64,000 nucleotides of DNA, from assembly GCA_903862955.1 (NCBI GenBank), contig CAIPAH010000018.1, forward strand, positions 1-64,000, in the 5' to 3' direction. Below, in pieces: positions 43,027 through 52,053 of this stretch. The DNA is from an uncultured Opitutia bacterium. GTDB taxonomy: Bacteria; Verrucomicrobiota; Verrucomicrobiia; Opitutales; Opitutaceae. The notes beneath the pieces were generated by a model. It was not told where the DNA came from, ran no database searches, and saw only the letters and a program-made list of their open reading frames with translations. Each line of letters opens with the position of its first letter. Within the stretch, counting starts at the first letter, position 1. The translations under genes and the position numbers were made by a program.

Positions 43027-44633
43027 ACGCGCCCACCCGCTCATCCAAATCCAGCGCCGCCACGTGGATCGCCGCGGCCTTGGTCGTCCTGCCGTTTCTC
43101 CAAGCGCTGTCGTTCGACTTCGATCGCTCCGGCGCCGTCGTGCTGCTGCTGCCCGCCTTGTGGGTGGGGCGCGTGAACCTCGCCCAGTCACTGGCCCAAC
43201 TGAGCGCCGGCCCGCTCTGGCTGAAATTCGCCGCGCTGCTCAGTGCGCTGGGCCTGCTGGCATCCCTCGTCACCGCCGACCAGTTTGCCCCCGCACTCGT
43301 CACCGCCGCTTCGTGGACGCTCATCGCCGCCACCGGTCTGGTCGCCGGCCAATGCGTGGCCGAGGACGCCACCGCCGGCCGTCGCCTGCTCGCCGGTCTG
43401 GCGCTGGGCGCGGCTGCGGGCGGGCTGGCTGTCTGGGCGCTGTGGTTCCTCAGCGGACGCGGCACGGTGCCGCTCTACGCGCACCACCGGCTGCTCGGCT
43501 TGCATGCCCTCTTGGGCGCGGTGGCGAGCCTCGCCTTGATCGTGAATCGCGATGTCTACCGCGCGGGTCGGTATTTCTGGCTGGCGACGGGCGTCGTCAC
43601 TTGGGCTGGAATGCTGTGGACGGGTGGACGCGCTCCGATGGTCGCGCTGGCGGCGACGGTGGTAATTTGGATGCTCCTCAGCCACGGGACGCAGCGCCGG
43701 GAAATTTTCCGCAACTCGTCGCTGTTGCTTGTCGCCGGGCTGGCGTTGTCCGCGGTCTTTTGGACGTCGAATCCCGAACTCGGTTGGTGGCATGCCATCG
43801 GACGCACGGCCTCAGGCGCGGCGTCCGGCAGCGTCAGCCAGCTGAGTTCCACGCGCACCGATTTCTGGCGCGAGGTGGTGCATCGCGCGAAGCTAAGCCC
43901 GTGGGTGGGCCACGGACCCGACTCGTATCGCTTTCTCACGCCGAAACTCGACGGGCAGCAGCCGCACAATTTCGTCCTGCAATTCTGGCTCGACCTCGGT
44001 GTCGTGGGCGCCGTGCCGCTCCTGGTGTTGCTGGCGGGTGTGCTCATCATCGGCTGGAAACGCGCCGTTGCGCTCGAGCTCGAGATGCCCCTCGCGTGGC
44101 TCGCCGTGCTCACCGCGGGCGTAGTCGCCGGCCTGCTCGACGGCGTGTTCTATCACCTGCTGGCCTTGCTGCCGGTGATGCTGGCCTTCGGCGTGGCGCT
44201 CGGCCTCGTCTCGAACCCCGCGCCGCCGGCCCGCATTTCCCAAGCTCCGAAATGGATCCTCGGCACCGCCACCGCCGTGTCGCTGCTGCACATGGGCATA
44301 TTCTACGTGGTCGCGGTCGCTCCGCCGCCTCCACCCACGTCGTGGGTGACGGACAGCGTCCGCTACTTCCCGAGTTCCACCTTCGGCTTGTGGCGCTGGC
44401 TCGATGACTGGCAGGCCTCCTATCCCAACGAAACCCTCGAATGGGCGCGCTGGGCCCAGCTGCATTCGCCCAACCCCATTTTCTTCCACGTCTACGCCGC
44501 GCGATTGCTGGCCAGCCAGGGCAACCGCGGCGCGGCGGAACGCGAACTGCAGGCGGCGTGGGACGAAGCCCACTGGAGCGTGCGCCCGTCCATCGAGGCC
44601 ATGATACGCCAACTGCATCCCCCGGCACCCTGA
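43023..44633 (+). CDS. O-antigen ligase / polymerase-like membrane protein (Wzy_C family)
   Basis: This 536-residue protein has ten or more membrane helices and the Wzy_C/WaaL-type periplasmic loop with GHGPDSYRFLTPKLDGQQPHNFVLQFWLDLGVVG, where the conserved His and Arg/Asp residues lie. SSTRTDFWREVV before it is also typical. It either ligates polysaccharide to lipid A core or polymerises repeat units. A short soluble C-terminal region with TPR-like features (AARLLASQGNRGAAERELQ) is present. It overlaps the upstream gene by ATGA and is eight bases from the next. Confidence 0.85.
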   Translation: MNAPTRSSKSSAATWIAAALVVLPFLQALSFDFDRSGAVVLLLPALWVGRVNLAQSLAQLSAGPLWLKFAALLSALGLLASLVTADQFAPALVTAASWTLIAATGLVAGQCVAEDATAGRRLLAGLALGAAAGGLAVWALWFLSGRGTVPLYAHHRLLGLHALLGAVASLALIVNRDVYRAGRYFWLATGVVTWAGMLWTGGRAPMVALAATVVIWMLLSHGTQRREIFRNSSLLLVAGLALSAVFWTSNPELGWWHAIGRTASGAASGSVSQLSSTRTDFWREVVHRAKLSPWVGHGPDSYRFLTPKLDGQQPHNFVLQFWLDLGVVGAVPLLVLLAGVLIIGWKRAVALELEMPLAWLAVLTAGVVAGLLDGVFYHLLALLPVMLAFGVALGLVSNPAPPARISQAPKWILGTATAVSLLHMGIFYVVAVAPPPPPTSWVTDSVRYFPSSTFGLWRWLDDWQASYPNETLEWARWAQLHSPNPIFFHVYAARLLASQGNRGAAERELQAAWDEAHWSVRPSIEAMIRQLHPPAP

Positions 44634-44640
44634 CCCGCCC

Positions 44641-46083
44641 ATGTCCCGCGCCTCCTCCCATTCGCTCCGCGAAACCGTCGTGCCGCTCTCGCTGCTGGCG
44701 GGCGACACGCTCGTGACGTTCGGCGGTCTCGCCCTCGGCTGGTGGCTGCGCTACGCCTCACCACTGGCCCGGCTGGGCGTGCCCGTGCCAGGCGCGACGT
44801 TTGCCCGCTACCTGCCGCTGCTGCTCGTCGGCGTGGCGCTGCTGGTCGGCGCCTTCGCGCAATTCGGCCTCTACGACGCCCGCCTGCTGCTGCGTCGCTA
44901 CCAAAGCCTCAACGCCATCCTCAAGGGCGCGGCGTTCTGGCTCGTCGCCTACCTCGGCGTCTCACTCGTGCTCAAATTCGATCCGCCGATTTCCCGCCTC
45001 TTCGTGGTCTACGCGTTCGTCTGCGTCGTCGCCCTGCTCTACGCGTGGCGCGTGCTCGCCTACACGGTCGTCACCCACAGCCCGTTGCTTGGGCGCCTGC
45101 GCCGTCGCGCCGTGCTGCTGGGCTGGAGCGATGAGGCCCGCGCGCTCGCCGCCGAAATCGCGCGCGACCCGGCGCATCCGTATGTAATCGCCGGCGTCGT
45201 CACCCTCAGCGGCGACACGTCCGCCTTCATCACCGGCGCCCCGGAGCGGCCCCCGGCGCTGGGTCCCGTCAGCGACCTCGAGTCCATCCTGGTCCGCGAT
45301 CGCGCCGACCTGCTCATCGCCACGCGCCTCGACCTGCCCCGCGCCGAGATCCGCCACATCGTCGAGACCTGCGAGCGGGCCTATGTGGAATGGAAGATCG
45401 TGCCGGACGCCTTTGACATTTTCCTCAGCGGCCTGCGCCTGCAGACGATCGGCCGCGTCCCCGTGCTCGGCGTGGAGGAGCTCGCCATTCACCGGCTCTT
45501 CAACCGCGCGCTCAAGCGCCTCTGCGACATCGTCGGCGCCGTCATCGGCCTCGTGCTCTCCGCGCCGGTCATCCTCGTGCTGGCCGCGCTGATCAAGCGC
45601 GAGTCGCCCGGCGGCCCGGTCTTTTTCCGCCAGGTCCGCGTCGGCACCGGCCACCGGACGTTCACCCTCTGGAAACTCCGCAGCATGGCGCCCGGCGCCG
45701 AGGCGACTGATGCAGAGCGACAGAGCACGGCGCGCAACGATCCGCGGCTGCTGCGCATCGGCGGATTTCTGCGCCGCTGGAACCTCGATGAGCTGCCGCA
45801 GTTCTGGAACATCCTGCGCGGCGACATGAGCCTCGTCGGCCCGCGACCCGAGCGCCCGAGTCACGTGGCGCAGCTTTCCGAGTCGATTCCGCATTACCTG
45901 CCGCGTCATCTCGTGAAGCCCGGTCTCACCGGCTGGGCGCAAGTCAACGGCCTGCGCGGCGAGGGCGACCTCGCGCTGCGGGTGCAGCACGACATTTACT
46001 ACATCGAAAACTGGTCCATCTGGCTCGATGCGCAGATCGTGCTGCTGACGCTGGTGCGCTGGCGCAATCCGGCCGCCTACTGA
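44641..46083 (+). CDS. Undecaprenyl-phosphate sugar phosphotransferase (WbaP/WcaJ-like)
   Basis: This 480-residue polyprenyl-phosphate hexose-1-phosphate transferase starts the repeat unit on the lipid carrier. The N-terminal half has four membrane helices and a CoA-binding-like domain. The C-terminal catalytic domain has KRLCDIVGAVIGLVL, KRESPGGPVFFRQVRVG, TLWKLRSM, LDELPQFWNILRGDMSLVGPRPE and KPGLTGWAQVNGLRG. The sugar (glucose, galactose or other) is not predictable. It is the only initiating enzyme visible and anchors the interpretation of the locus. Confidence 0.93.
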   Translation: MSRASSHSLRETVVPLSLLAGDTLVTFGGLALGWWLRYASPLARLGVPVPGATFARYLPLLLVGVALLVGAFAQFGLYDARLLLRRYQSLNAILKGAAFWLVAYLGVSLVLKFDPPISRLFVVYAFVCVVALLYAWRVLAYTVVTHSPLLGRLRRRAVLLGWSDEARALAAEIARDPAHPYVIAGVVTLSGDTSAFITGAPERPPALGPVSDLESILVRDRADLLIATRLDLPRAEIRHIVETCERAYVEWKIVPDAFDIFLSGLRLQTIGRVPVLGVEELAIHRLFNRALKRLCDIVGAVIGLVLSAPVILVLAALIKRESPGGPVFFRQVRVGTGHRTFTLWKLRSMAPGAEATDAERQSTARNDPRLLRIGGFLRRWNLDELPQFWNILRGDMSLVGPRPERPSHVAQLSESIPHYLPRHLVKPGLTGWAQVNGLRGEGDLALRVQHDIYYIENWSIWLDAQIVLLTLVRWRNPAAY

Positions 46084-46085
46084 CG

Positions 46086-47186
46086 ATGGCCGACTTTCCC
46101 GCCGTCGCCACCGGCTCGCCGGCCACCGATCCTGTGCCGGGTGCCGGTCGACGCGTGCTCGTTCTGGCGGGCTTGACCGTCCTCGCGATGGTTCTGTCGG
46201 TGCTCGCGATCACCCCGCGCGTGGTATTCTGGAAGGATTACCCGCAGATGAGCTTTGAAACCGCGCGGGTGCCGTCGCTCACCGCGCAACTCGCGGACCC
46301 GATCCATTGGGACCAGGCGTATCTCAACAACCCGCTCTTCGGCGACAACGCCCTGCGCTGGCGGCTGCTGCCGCCGGTGATCGGCCACGCGCTGCGTCTT
46401 TCGCCGCGAGTCTATCTTGGACTGCCCTGGCTGGGCCTGATCTTTCTTGTCGGCACCAGCCTGCACTACCTGCAGCGGCGGGGCGTCGGTCCGCCCGGCC
46501 TGCTGGCGGCCGGGGTGCTGATCGGGACCTCCGCGGTGTTCTTCGGATCGTCCACGAGCATCGGCTACTTTGACTGCCTGTATCTTCTCGCGCTCGTGGT
46601 TTTCTGTTTTTCGCCGTCGCCGCTGGCGGCCGTCATCGCCTGCCTCCTGGGACCGTGGTGCGACGAGAAATTCCTGCTGATGCTGCCCGCGTGCGGCCTG
46701 CTGCGCTGGAGCTGGCAACCCGGCTGGCGCTGGGTGGGCGGTGCGGCGCTCGGCGTGCTGCTCTATTGCGCGGCGCGGCTCTCCGCGCTCGCGGGCGGTG
46801 ACTCCAGTTTGCGCCTGCAACTGGCGATGCAGAGCAAGGTATTCTCGCACTACGCGAGTTCGTTGCCGCTCGGCTGGTGGCACGGCTTCCGTCTCGGCTG
46901 GATTTTCGTCGCCGCCGGCCTCTGGCTGGCGTGGCGTCAACTGCCGCGCAGCCTCGGCCTCGTCCTGCTGGCCAGCCTCCTTGCCGCGCTGGTCGCCATC
47001 AGCTTTCTCGCGTGGGACAGCACCCGTTCGATCGCGATGCTGTTTCCGTTCTTCCTCGTCGGCGCCGCCCAGCCTCGATTCGAACGTTCGCTGGTCTGGC
47101 TCGCGGTGCTCAACATTCTCCTGCCGGCTGCCTACCTTTGCTGCGCCGATCCGGTGCGGGTTCCCCTGACTTCGATTTTCCACTAG
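46086..47186 (+). CDS. Hypothetical multi-pass membrane protein of the polysaccharide locus
   Basis: This 366-residue protein has about nine membrane helices (ALVVFCFSPSPLAAVIACLLG, GLVLLASLLAALVAISFLAW and others). It resembles GT-C-type or polymerase-like membrane proteins only in general shape, and no family signature is recognised. It starts two bases after the phosphotransferase stop. Its own stop shares the palindrome CTAG (47183-47186) with the convergent gene, so each strand ends in TAG within the same four bases. Confidence 0.7.
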   Translation: MADFPAVATGSPATDPVPGAGRRVLVLAGLTVLAMVLSVLAITPRVVFWKDYPQMSFETARVPSLTAQLADPIHWDQAYLNNPLFGDNALRWRLLPPVIGHALRLSPRVYLGLPWLGLIFLVGTSLHYLQRRGVGPPGLLAAGVLIGTSAVFFGSSTSIGYFDCLYLLALVVFCFSPSPLAAVIACLLGPWCDEKFLLMLPACGLLRWSWQPGWRWVGGAALGVLLYCAARLSALAGGDSSLRLQLAMQSKVFSHYASSLPLGWWHGFRLGWIFVAAGLWLAWRQLPRSLGLVLLASLLAALVAISFLAWDSTRSIAMLFPFFLVGAAQPRFERSLVWLAVLNILLPAAYLCCADPVRVPLTSIFH

Positions 47187-48496
47187 CGGCCGAGCAGCCA
47201 GCGCACGGCGCGGGACAGCGGTCCCATGCGCTCGCCTGGCTGGAACGACGGCGGCAGCGCGCCGCGCATCCGCGGATCCTGCAGCACGCTGCGCACCGAT
47301 TCCGGGTTGGGATGCGGCGTCAGGATGGGCGGCTGCCCCGCAAACACGCGCGCATCGCCACTCTGCTGGAAGGCTACCGCCAGCCGCACCGGCGCGTCGC
47401 GGTCCCGCATGCGTGGCAGGATGAAACCTCGCATGATCTGCGCCGACACCCCCAGCCAGCCCGCCAGCAAAAACACCGCCCAGGCCGCCGCAATCATTCG
47501 GACCAGTTGCCAGCGTGGCCCCTTCGCCTCGCGCAAGAGCTGCGCCACGCACCAGACGTTCGCGATCGGCAGCAGCAGCAGAAAATCAACGTAGCGGATC
47601 GTTACGCCGGCATCGAATTCGTGCCCGCCACCCCGCGACCAGGCCATTGCGCCTGCCGCCACCACCGCCCAGCCGCCGAAGAGCACCACGAAATCCTCTC
47701 CCTCCGCCGGCCGCCGTCGGCCAGCCACGCGCGCCGCCACGACAATCAGCAGCGGCAGGTTGAGCACGAGCGCAGCCGCGGGCATCGCGGTGTGGGGCCA
47801 CGCGAGCGCCCGACCCAGCGCATTGAAAAACTCCCCCGCCGTGTGCGCGTGTAGCGTCGCATTTCCGGGCACATCCACTCGGAGAACCAGCGCGAGTGCG
47901 AGCAACGCCAGCGCGGGCGCCGACTCTTGCCAGAACGCGCCGTCGAACCGCCGGCGCTCCGCCGCGCGCACCAGCGCCAGCCCGAGCAGCGCCACCGGCA
48001 CTAACGCCCCCGATCCCATCGCAAAGAGCGCCGCCACTCCCGCCACCAGCCCGGCGGCCAACTGCCGCGGTGAGCGCGTGGCCCGACCCAGCCACGCCAG
48101 CGCCAGCAGCGAAAACAGCAGCGCGAAGTAAACCTGCGACTGAAATCCCCACAGCGCGTTCTGCCAGGCGACGTGCGGCAGGAAAATGAACCCCAGGCCC
48201 GCCGCCACCAACACCCGACCACCGCGACCGAACCCTGCGCCCAATATCGCCGCCAGCACCGCGGCCGCCGCCGCGCGCACCAGCGCACTGGCCGCCAGCT
48301 CGACGAGCGGGTCCCACTGCCCGTTGGCGGAAAAGAGCGCGAGGTCGAGCGAGCGGGTCCAAAAAATCCGGTGCTCGTTGTGCGCGTGCCAGAGGCTCGA
48401 CGCGTGCCACGTCCCATCCCGCCAGGCGGGAAACGTCAGCCGCCCTTCCACGTCCCACTCGTCCTGGAACGGAATGTCCGTGCCGATGCGCGCCAC
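47183..48496 (-). CDS. Multi-pass membrane protein, apparently frameshifted near its 5' end
   Basis: This 437-residue frame, opened by GTG 48496, has about nine membrane helices and starts abruptly inside conserved-looking sequence (ARIGTDIPFQDEWDVEG). The expected N-terminus is found one frame away at 48605-48500 (see the separate entry), where an ATG overlaps the stop of the upstream glycosyltransferase gene as ATGA. This implies a one-base frameshift near 48505-48515. The protein resembles membrane GT-C-like or O-antigen polymerase-like proteins of polysaccharide loci, without a firm family. The function is unknown. Confidence 0.72.
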   Translation of the reverse strand: MARIGTDIPFQDEWDVEGRLTFPAWRDGTWHASSLWHAHNEHRIFWTRSLDLALFSANGQWDPLVELAASALVRAAAAAVLAAILGAGFGRGGRVLVAAGLGFIFLPHVAWQNALWGFQSQVYFALLFSLLALAWLGRATRSPRQLAAGLVAGVAALFAMGSGALVPVALLGLALVRAAERRRFDGAFWQESAPALALLALALVLRVDVPGNATLHAHTAGEFFNALGRALAWPHTAMPAAALVLNLPLLIVVAARVAGRRRPAEGEDFVVLFGGWAVVAAGAMAWSRGGGHEFDAGVTIRYVDFLLLLPIANVWCVAQLLREAKGPRWQLVRMIAAAWAVFLLAGWLGVSAQIMRGFILPRMRDRDAPVRLAVAFQQSGDARVFAGQPPILTPHPNPESVRSVLQDPRMRGALPPSFQPGERMGPLSRAVRWLLGR

Positions 48497-48605
48497 CAGG
48501 AAGAAGTTGAGCGGCGAGCACCAGCGTGAAGACCGCCACCGGCAGCAACCAGCGCCGGCGGGCGCGCACGGGGACCGCCACCTCCGCTGCGTTCCCGGAA
48601 CTCAT
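48497..48605 (-). pseudogene. Out-of-frame N-terminal piece of the 47183-48496 membrane protein
   Basis: ATG 48605 overlaps the TGA of the upstream glycosyltransferase gene (ATGA), as at most junctions in this locus. It opens MSSGNAAEVAVPV, a basic segment (RARRRW) and a membrane helix (LLPVAVFTLVLAAQ). At that point the frame must shift by one base to join NFFLVARIGTD in the main frame. A true mutation, a sequencing error in CTTCTTCC, or slippage would all explain it. Confidence 0.6.
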
Positions 48606-49513
48606 AGCGGCCGGACTTGCCGGTGACCACGCCGGCGGGCGCGCAGTCGCGCGACTGTCTTCCACGCCCCGAAGGCCAGCGCGTATTTCCACCGCACCAG
48701 CCGGGAATTTCGCGGGTTGAAATGTTTCAGGTAAACCGCGCGGTTGGCGTCAAAGATCGCACCCGACATCGCGTCAAAATCCTTCGCCACGCTCACGCCC
48801 TTCAGGTGCACAAGACTGATGCGCCCGTCATACACGATCTTCCAGCCCGCGCGCGCCATCCGGATGCACAGGTCCAGGTCGTCGCCATACATGAAAAACG
48901 CCTCGTCAAACACGCGCCCGTCGGGCGCGACCGCCTGCAGCGCGGCGCGGGGCGCGAGCATGAAGGCGCCGTTGATCGCGCCGACTTCATACATGCCGTC
49001 GGCCGGTCGGTGCGTGAGATTGTAGCCGGCGAACAGCGCCTGCCGCGGCCACGCCGCCGCCAGCCCGCTCGCGCGGCAAAAGCCGTCCCAGAGCGTCGGG
49101 ATGCCGCGCCGGCACGCCAGGTCCATCGTGCCATCCGCCTGCACCAGCCGCGGCGAGATCAGGCCGATCCGCACATCCGCCCGCAGCTGCCCGAGGCATT
49201 GCGCCAGCGCCGCGTCGTTGCTGACCGTGTCGGGATTGAGAAACAGGATGAAGTCACCGCGCGCGTGCGCATAACCCAGGTTGTTCGCGCGCCCGAAACC
49301 CAGGTTCGTGGCGGGTTCGAGATACGCGACGTGCGGAAATTGCGCGCGGACAATCTCGCCCGTGCCGTCACCCGGCGAGTTGTCCACCACCGTCACCTCG
49401 ACATCCCGCCCCTCGAGCGTGCGCGGCAGCGAGCCGAGGCAGGCGCTGATTTCATCCCGCGACTTGTAGGCGACAATGATGACGGAAAGCAGCGGCGTGT
49501 TCGGCGTGGACAC
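48602..49513 (-). CDS. Glycosyltransferase family 2 (rhamnosyltransferase-like)
   Basis: This 303-residue GT-A enzyme has VIIVAYKSRDEISACL, VVDNSPGDGTG, ATNLGFGRANNLG, the DxD-like LFLNPDTVS and the WbbL-like acceptor region INGAFMLAPRAAL and FFMYGDDLDLCIRMARAGW. These features fit dTDP-rhamnosyl transferases. I choose GTG 49513 (VSTPNTPLLSVI). The start of the divergent glycosyltransferase gene is only 34 bases away, so the promoters must overlap the coding starts. Its stop overlaps the ATG of the following membrane protein. Confidence 0.88.
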   Translation of the reverse strand: MSTPNTPLLSVIIVAYKSRDEISACLGSLPRTLEGRDVEVTVVDNSPGDGTGEIVRAQFPHVAYLEPATNLGFGRANNLGYAHARGDFILFLNPDTVSNDAALAQCLGQLRADVRIGLISPRLVQADGTMDLACRRGIPTLWDGFCRASGLAAAWPRQALFAGYNLTHRPADGMYEVGAINGAFMLAPRAALQAVAPDGRVFDEAFFMYGDDLDLCIRMARAGWKIVYDGRISLVHLKGVSVAKDFDAMSGAIFDANRAVYLKHFNPRNSRLVRWKYALAFGAWKTVARLRARRRGHRQVRPL

Positions 49514-49547
49514 GTGCGGACACTGTGCAATGCTTACCGTGAACGCA

Positions 49548-50309
49548 ATGTCTCCCGATTCGTCCCCGTTCATCAGCGTCATTGTGGTCTGCAAGAATCC
49601 CGGCCTGCGGCTCCGCGAAGCCCTGGCCAGCGTCTGGGCCCAGATCGCGCAGCCCCCCGAACTCATTGTCGTCGACGGCGGATCCGAGGACGGCTCGCGC
49701 GTCTGGCTCGCCTCGCAGCGCGCGCGCATCACGACGCTGATCATGGAGCCCGACACGGGCGTCTACGACGCGATGAACAAGGGCCTCGCCGCCGCCCACG
49801 GGGAATGGGTGCTCTTTCTCGGCGCGGATGACCGGCTGTTCCATGACGCCGTGTTCAGCCGGGTCCAAGCCGTGCTCAAACAGGCCGGCGACGGCGTGGC
49901 CGTGGCCGAGATCGCCTACGAGGACGGCCGCGTCTACCAGCTCGACCAGCGCCCGCGGCCGATCCGGCGCAATTTCGTGCACCACCAGGGCGCATTTTAC
50001 CGGCGAACGCTTTTCGCCGACCACGGCATTTTCGATCCCACGCTCGCCGTGATGGGCGACTACGACCTGAACGCGCGGCTCCGGCAAAAGGGCGTGAAGT
50101 TCACCCCCATCCCCTTGCGTCTCACGACGTGCGGCGTGGGCGGGTTGAGCGACGCGGGTGGCTGGCAGGGTTACGGCGAGGAAGTCACCGTGCGCCACCG
50201 GCATTTTCCCGCCTGGCGCTGCTGGCCGTGGGACCTCGGTTCCGTGATCCGGTTTATCCGGAAGCAATTCGTCCGTCGCCCCAAGCCCCGCCCCGCCCAG
50301 TCGGGTTGA
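49548..50309 (+). CDS. Glycosyltransferase family 2 (WcaA/WfgS-like)
   Basis: This 253-residue GT-A enzyme has the nucleotide-sugar region FISVIVVCKNPGLRLREALASVW, LIVVDGGSEDGSR, the DxD-like MEPDTGVYDAMNKGLAAAHGEW and VLFLGADDRLFHD. The acceptor part is HHQGAFYRRTLF and YDLNARLRQKG. These are typical of enzymes that add single sugars to lipid-linked oligosaccharides. ATG 49548 (MSPDSSPF) is preferred over 49530. It is followed by a methyltransferase gene 11 bases later. Confidence 0.88.
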   Translation: MSPDSSPFISVIVVCKNPGLRLREALASVWAQIAQPPELIVVDGGSEDGSRVWLASQRARITTLIMEPDTGVYDAMNKGLAAAHGEWVLFLGADDRLFHDAVFSRVQAVLKQAGDGVAVAEIAYEDGRVYQLDQRPRPIRRNFVHHQGAFYRRTLFADHGIFDPTLAVMGDYDLNARLRQKGVKFTPIPLRLTTCGVGGLSDAGGWQGYGEEVTVRHRHFPAWRCWPWDLGSVIRFIRKQFVRRPKPRPAQSG

Positions 50310-50320
50310 ACGGCGCCACG

Positions 50321-50974
50321 ATGCTCAAGGCCGTTTTCCAACACCTGCCGGCCGGACTGCAGGACTGGCTCCGGCAACTGCGCGCCAAATTCCGCCACCG
50401 CGCGGGAAGCCACCGGCTTCGCCAGTTCCTGCGGGAGCACCACGGCTGGAAAATCGTCATCGGCACCAGCGGGGTGTTCGAGCCGGGCTGGATCCCCACG
50501 GATATCGAGTATCTCAACCTGCTGAACGACGCCGACTGGCAGAACTACTTTTCCCCGGGCTCGGTGAGCGCGATCCTGGCCGAGCACGTCTGGGAACACT
50601 TAACCCCGGAACAGGGCCTGCAAGCCGCGCAAACCTGCCACCGTTACCTGCAGCCGGGCGGCCGCCTGCGCATCGCCGTTCCCGACGGCCACCACCCCGA
50701 TCCCGCCTACCTCCAACAGGTGATGATCAACGGCACCGGCGCCGGCGCGGACGACCACAAGGTTCTCTACACTCACGAATCCCTCAGCCGCATGCTGCAA
50801 CAGGCGGGCTTCACCGTCACCTTGCTCGAGTATTTCGATGCGACGGGCACGTTCCACTTCCAGGAATGGAATCGCGCCGACGGCATGGTCCACCGGTCGA
50901 GCCGCTACGACAAACGCAACGCGGGCGGCAAACGCGTCTACACGTCGCTGATCGTGGACGCCTTCAAGCCGTAG
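50321..50974 (+). CDS. SAM-dependent methyltransferase-like protein
   Basis: This 217-residue protein resembles class I methyltransferases of the type found in polysaccharide loci. Features are VIGTSGVFEPGWIPTDIEYLNL, ILAEHVWEHLTPEQGLQ (post-II motif), YLQPGGRLRIAVPDGHHPD and DDHKVLYTHESLSRMLQQAGF. The canonical motif I glycine-rich loop is not visible, as in this subgroup generally. The acceptor is probably a sugar or glycan. It ends 11 bases inside the convergent glycosyltransferase gene. Confidence 0.78.
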   Translation: MLKAVFQHLPAGLQDWLRQLRAKFRHRAGSHRLRQFLREHHGWKIVIGTSGVFEPGWIPTDIEYLNLLNDADWQNYFSPGSVSAILAEHVWEHLTPEQGLQAAQTCHRYLQPGGRLRIAVPDGHHPDPAYLQQVMINGTGAGADDHKVLYTHESLSRMLQQAGFTVTLLEYFDATGTFHFQEWNRADGMVHRSSRYDKRNAGGKRVYTSLIVDAFKP

Positions 50975-52046
50975 GCTCCGACCCGCGGACGATTCGCCGC
51001 AGCCCGGCCAGGGTTCGGCCCGAAAAACGCCCGAGCCCGAGGCGGCCCGAAACAAAGGCGTCGCCCACGCGCAGCCAATCGGTGCCGAAAACAATCCGCA
51101 GCGGCAGGTCGCGCCAGAATCCCCGCCGCCGCCGCGCGGTCCGGCGCGGAAAATCCACTTCCGGCCGCCGCGCCTGCAATTCCGCGCGGGCCGCGACCAA
51201 GGCCCGCCAGTAAGGTCCGTAAATCGCCCCGCGCAGCCGCCGCGGCATCACGCCATAATCCAGTTGTCCGGACTGCCACCACCACGTGCCGCAGATCGGG
51301 CGGAAGCGCGCAAAGTGAAATGCCACGAGCGGCGCGCCTTCGATCTCCACGGGCGCCGCCGGTCGCGGCCCCACGCTCGTGTGGTGCGCCGCCCAGTTCC
51401 ACGGAGCGAAATTCACGCCCGGGTGAGCCGAAACGAGCAGCGCCGTTCCCCACCGTGCGGGCCACTCATCGAGGTAACGCTGGCTGGCATATTTGCCGTC
51501 CTCCACGCGGTCATGGCACCAAGCCAGGCAGCGCTTCCGCCAGTCGTCGAGGCACGCGAGCCCGGTCGTGTCACGGCGGAAGGACACAAAGCCTGCGTTG
51601 AATTTCCCGTGCCGCTCGTAGTGCCGCAACCACAACGGGAAGCCGTGGGGCGTCACCAGCACACTGGCCCGCGCGGCATCCATCGCCTCGAAGATCGGCG
51701 CGGGACTCGCAAAGAAAAACAAATCCGCGTCGATCGCCGTCACCCGGTCGATGCCGGCCTCCCGGGCGAGCAGCCAGCGCGGCCAGCAGGCCTGCAGCGT
51801 GAAATAGTATTCCGCCAGCGTGCGGTTCGACTTGGCCGCGGCGAGTTCCGGATCGGCCGACTCGAGCTCCGCCAGCGGCACCACGCGCAGCCAGGTGCCG
51901 CCTGTCTCGCGCAGCACGGCGGCCGTGAAATCGTCGAGCGCCAGCACCCACAGCACGGCGTCCTGATCCTGCGCCGCCAGCGAACGCCAGAGCGCGACGC
52001 CCTGGATCAGGTAACCGCGGTCAAAGAAAGTGCAGTAGTGATTCAT
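50964..52046 (-). CDS. Glycosyltransferase (GT8-like)
   Basis: This 360-residue protein has a GT-A-like start (CTFFDRGYLIQGVALWRSLAA), an ALDD motif, VTAIDADLFFFASP as a DxD site, and KFNAGFVSFRRD plus AFHFARFRP further on. The layout suits GT8-type transferases, with a basic C-terminal tail rich in Arg. The donor and acceptor are unknown. It is seven bases after the FkbM gene in the same direction and ends a five-gene minus-strand run. Confidence 0.78.
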   Translation of the reverse strand: MNHYCTFFDRGYLIQGVALWRSLAAQDQDAVLWVLALDDFTAAVLRETGGTWLRVVPLAELESADPELAAAKSNRTLAEYYFTLQACWPRWLLAREAGIDRVTAIDADLFFFASPAPIFEAMDAARASVLVTPHGFPLWLRHYERHGKFNAGFVSFRRDTTGLACLDDWRKRCLAWCHDRVEDGKYASQRYLDEWPARWGTALLVSAHPGVNFAPWNWAAHHTSVGPRPAAPVEIEGAPLVAFHFARFRPICGTWWWQSGQLDYGVMPRRLRGAIYGPYWRALVAARAELQARRPEVDFPRRTARRRRGFWRDLPLRIVFGTDWLRVGDAFVSGRLGLGRFSGRTLAGLRRIVRGSEPTA

Positions 52047-52053
52047 CGTCCGC

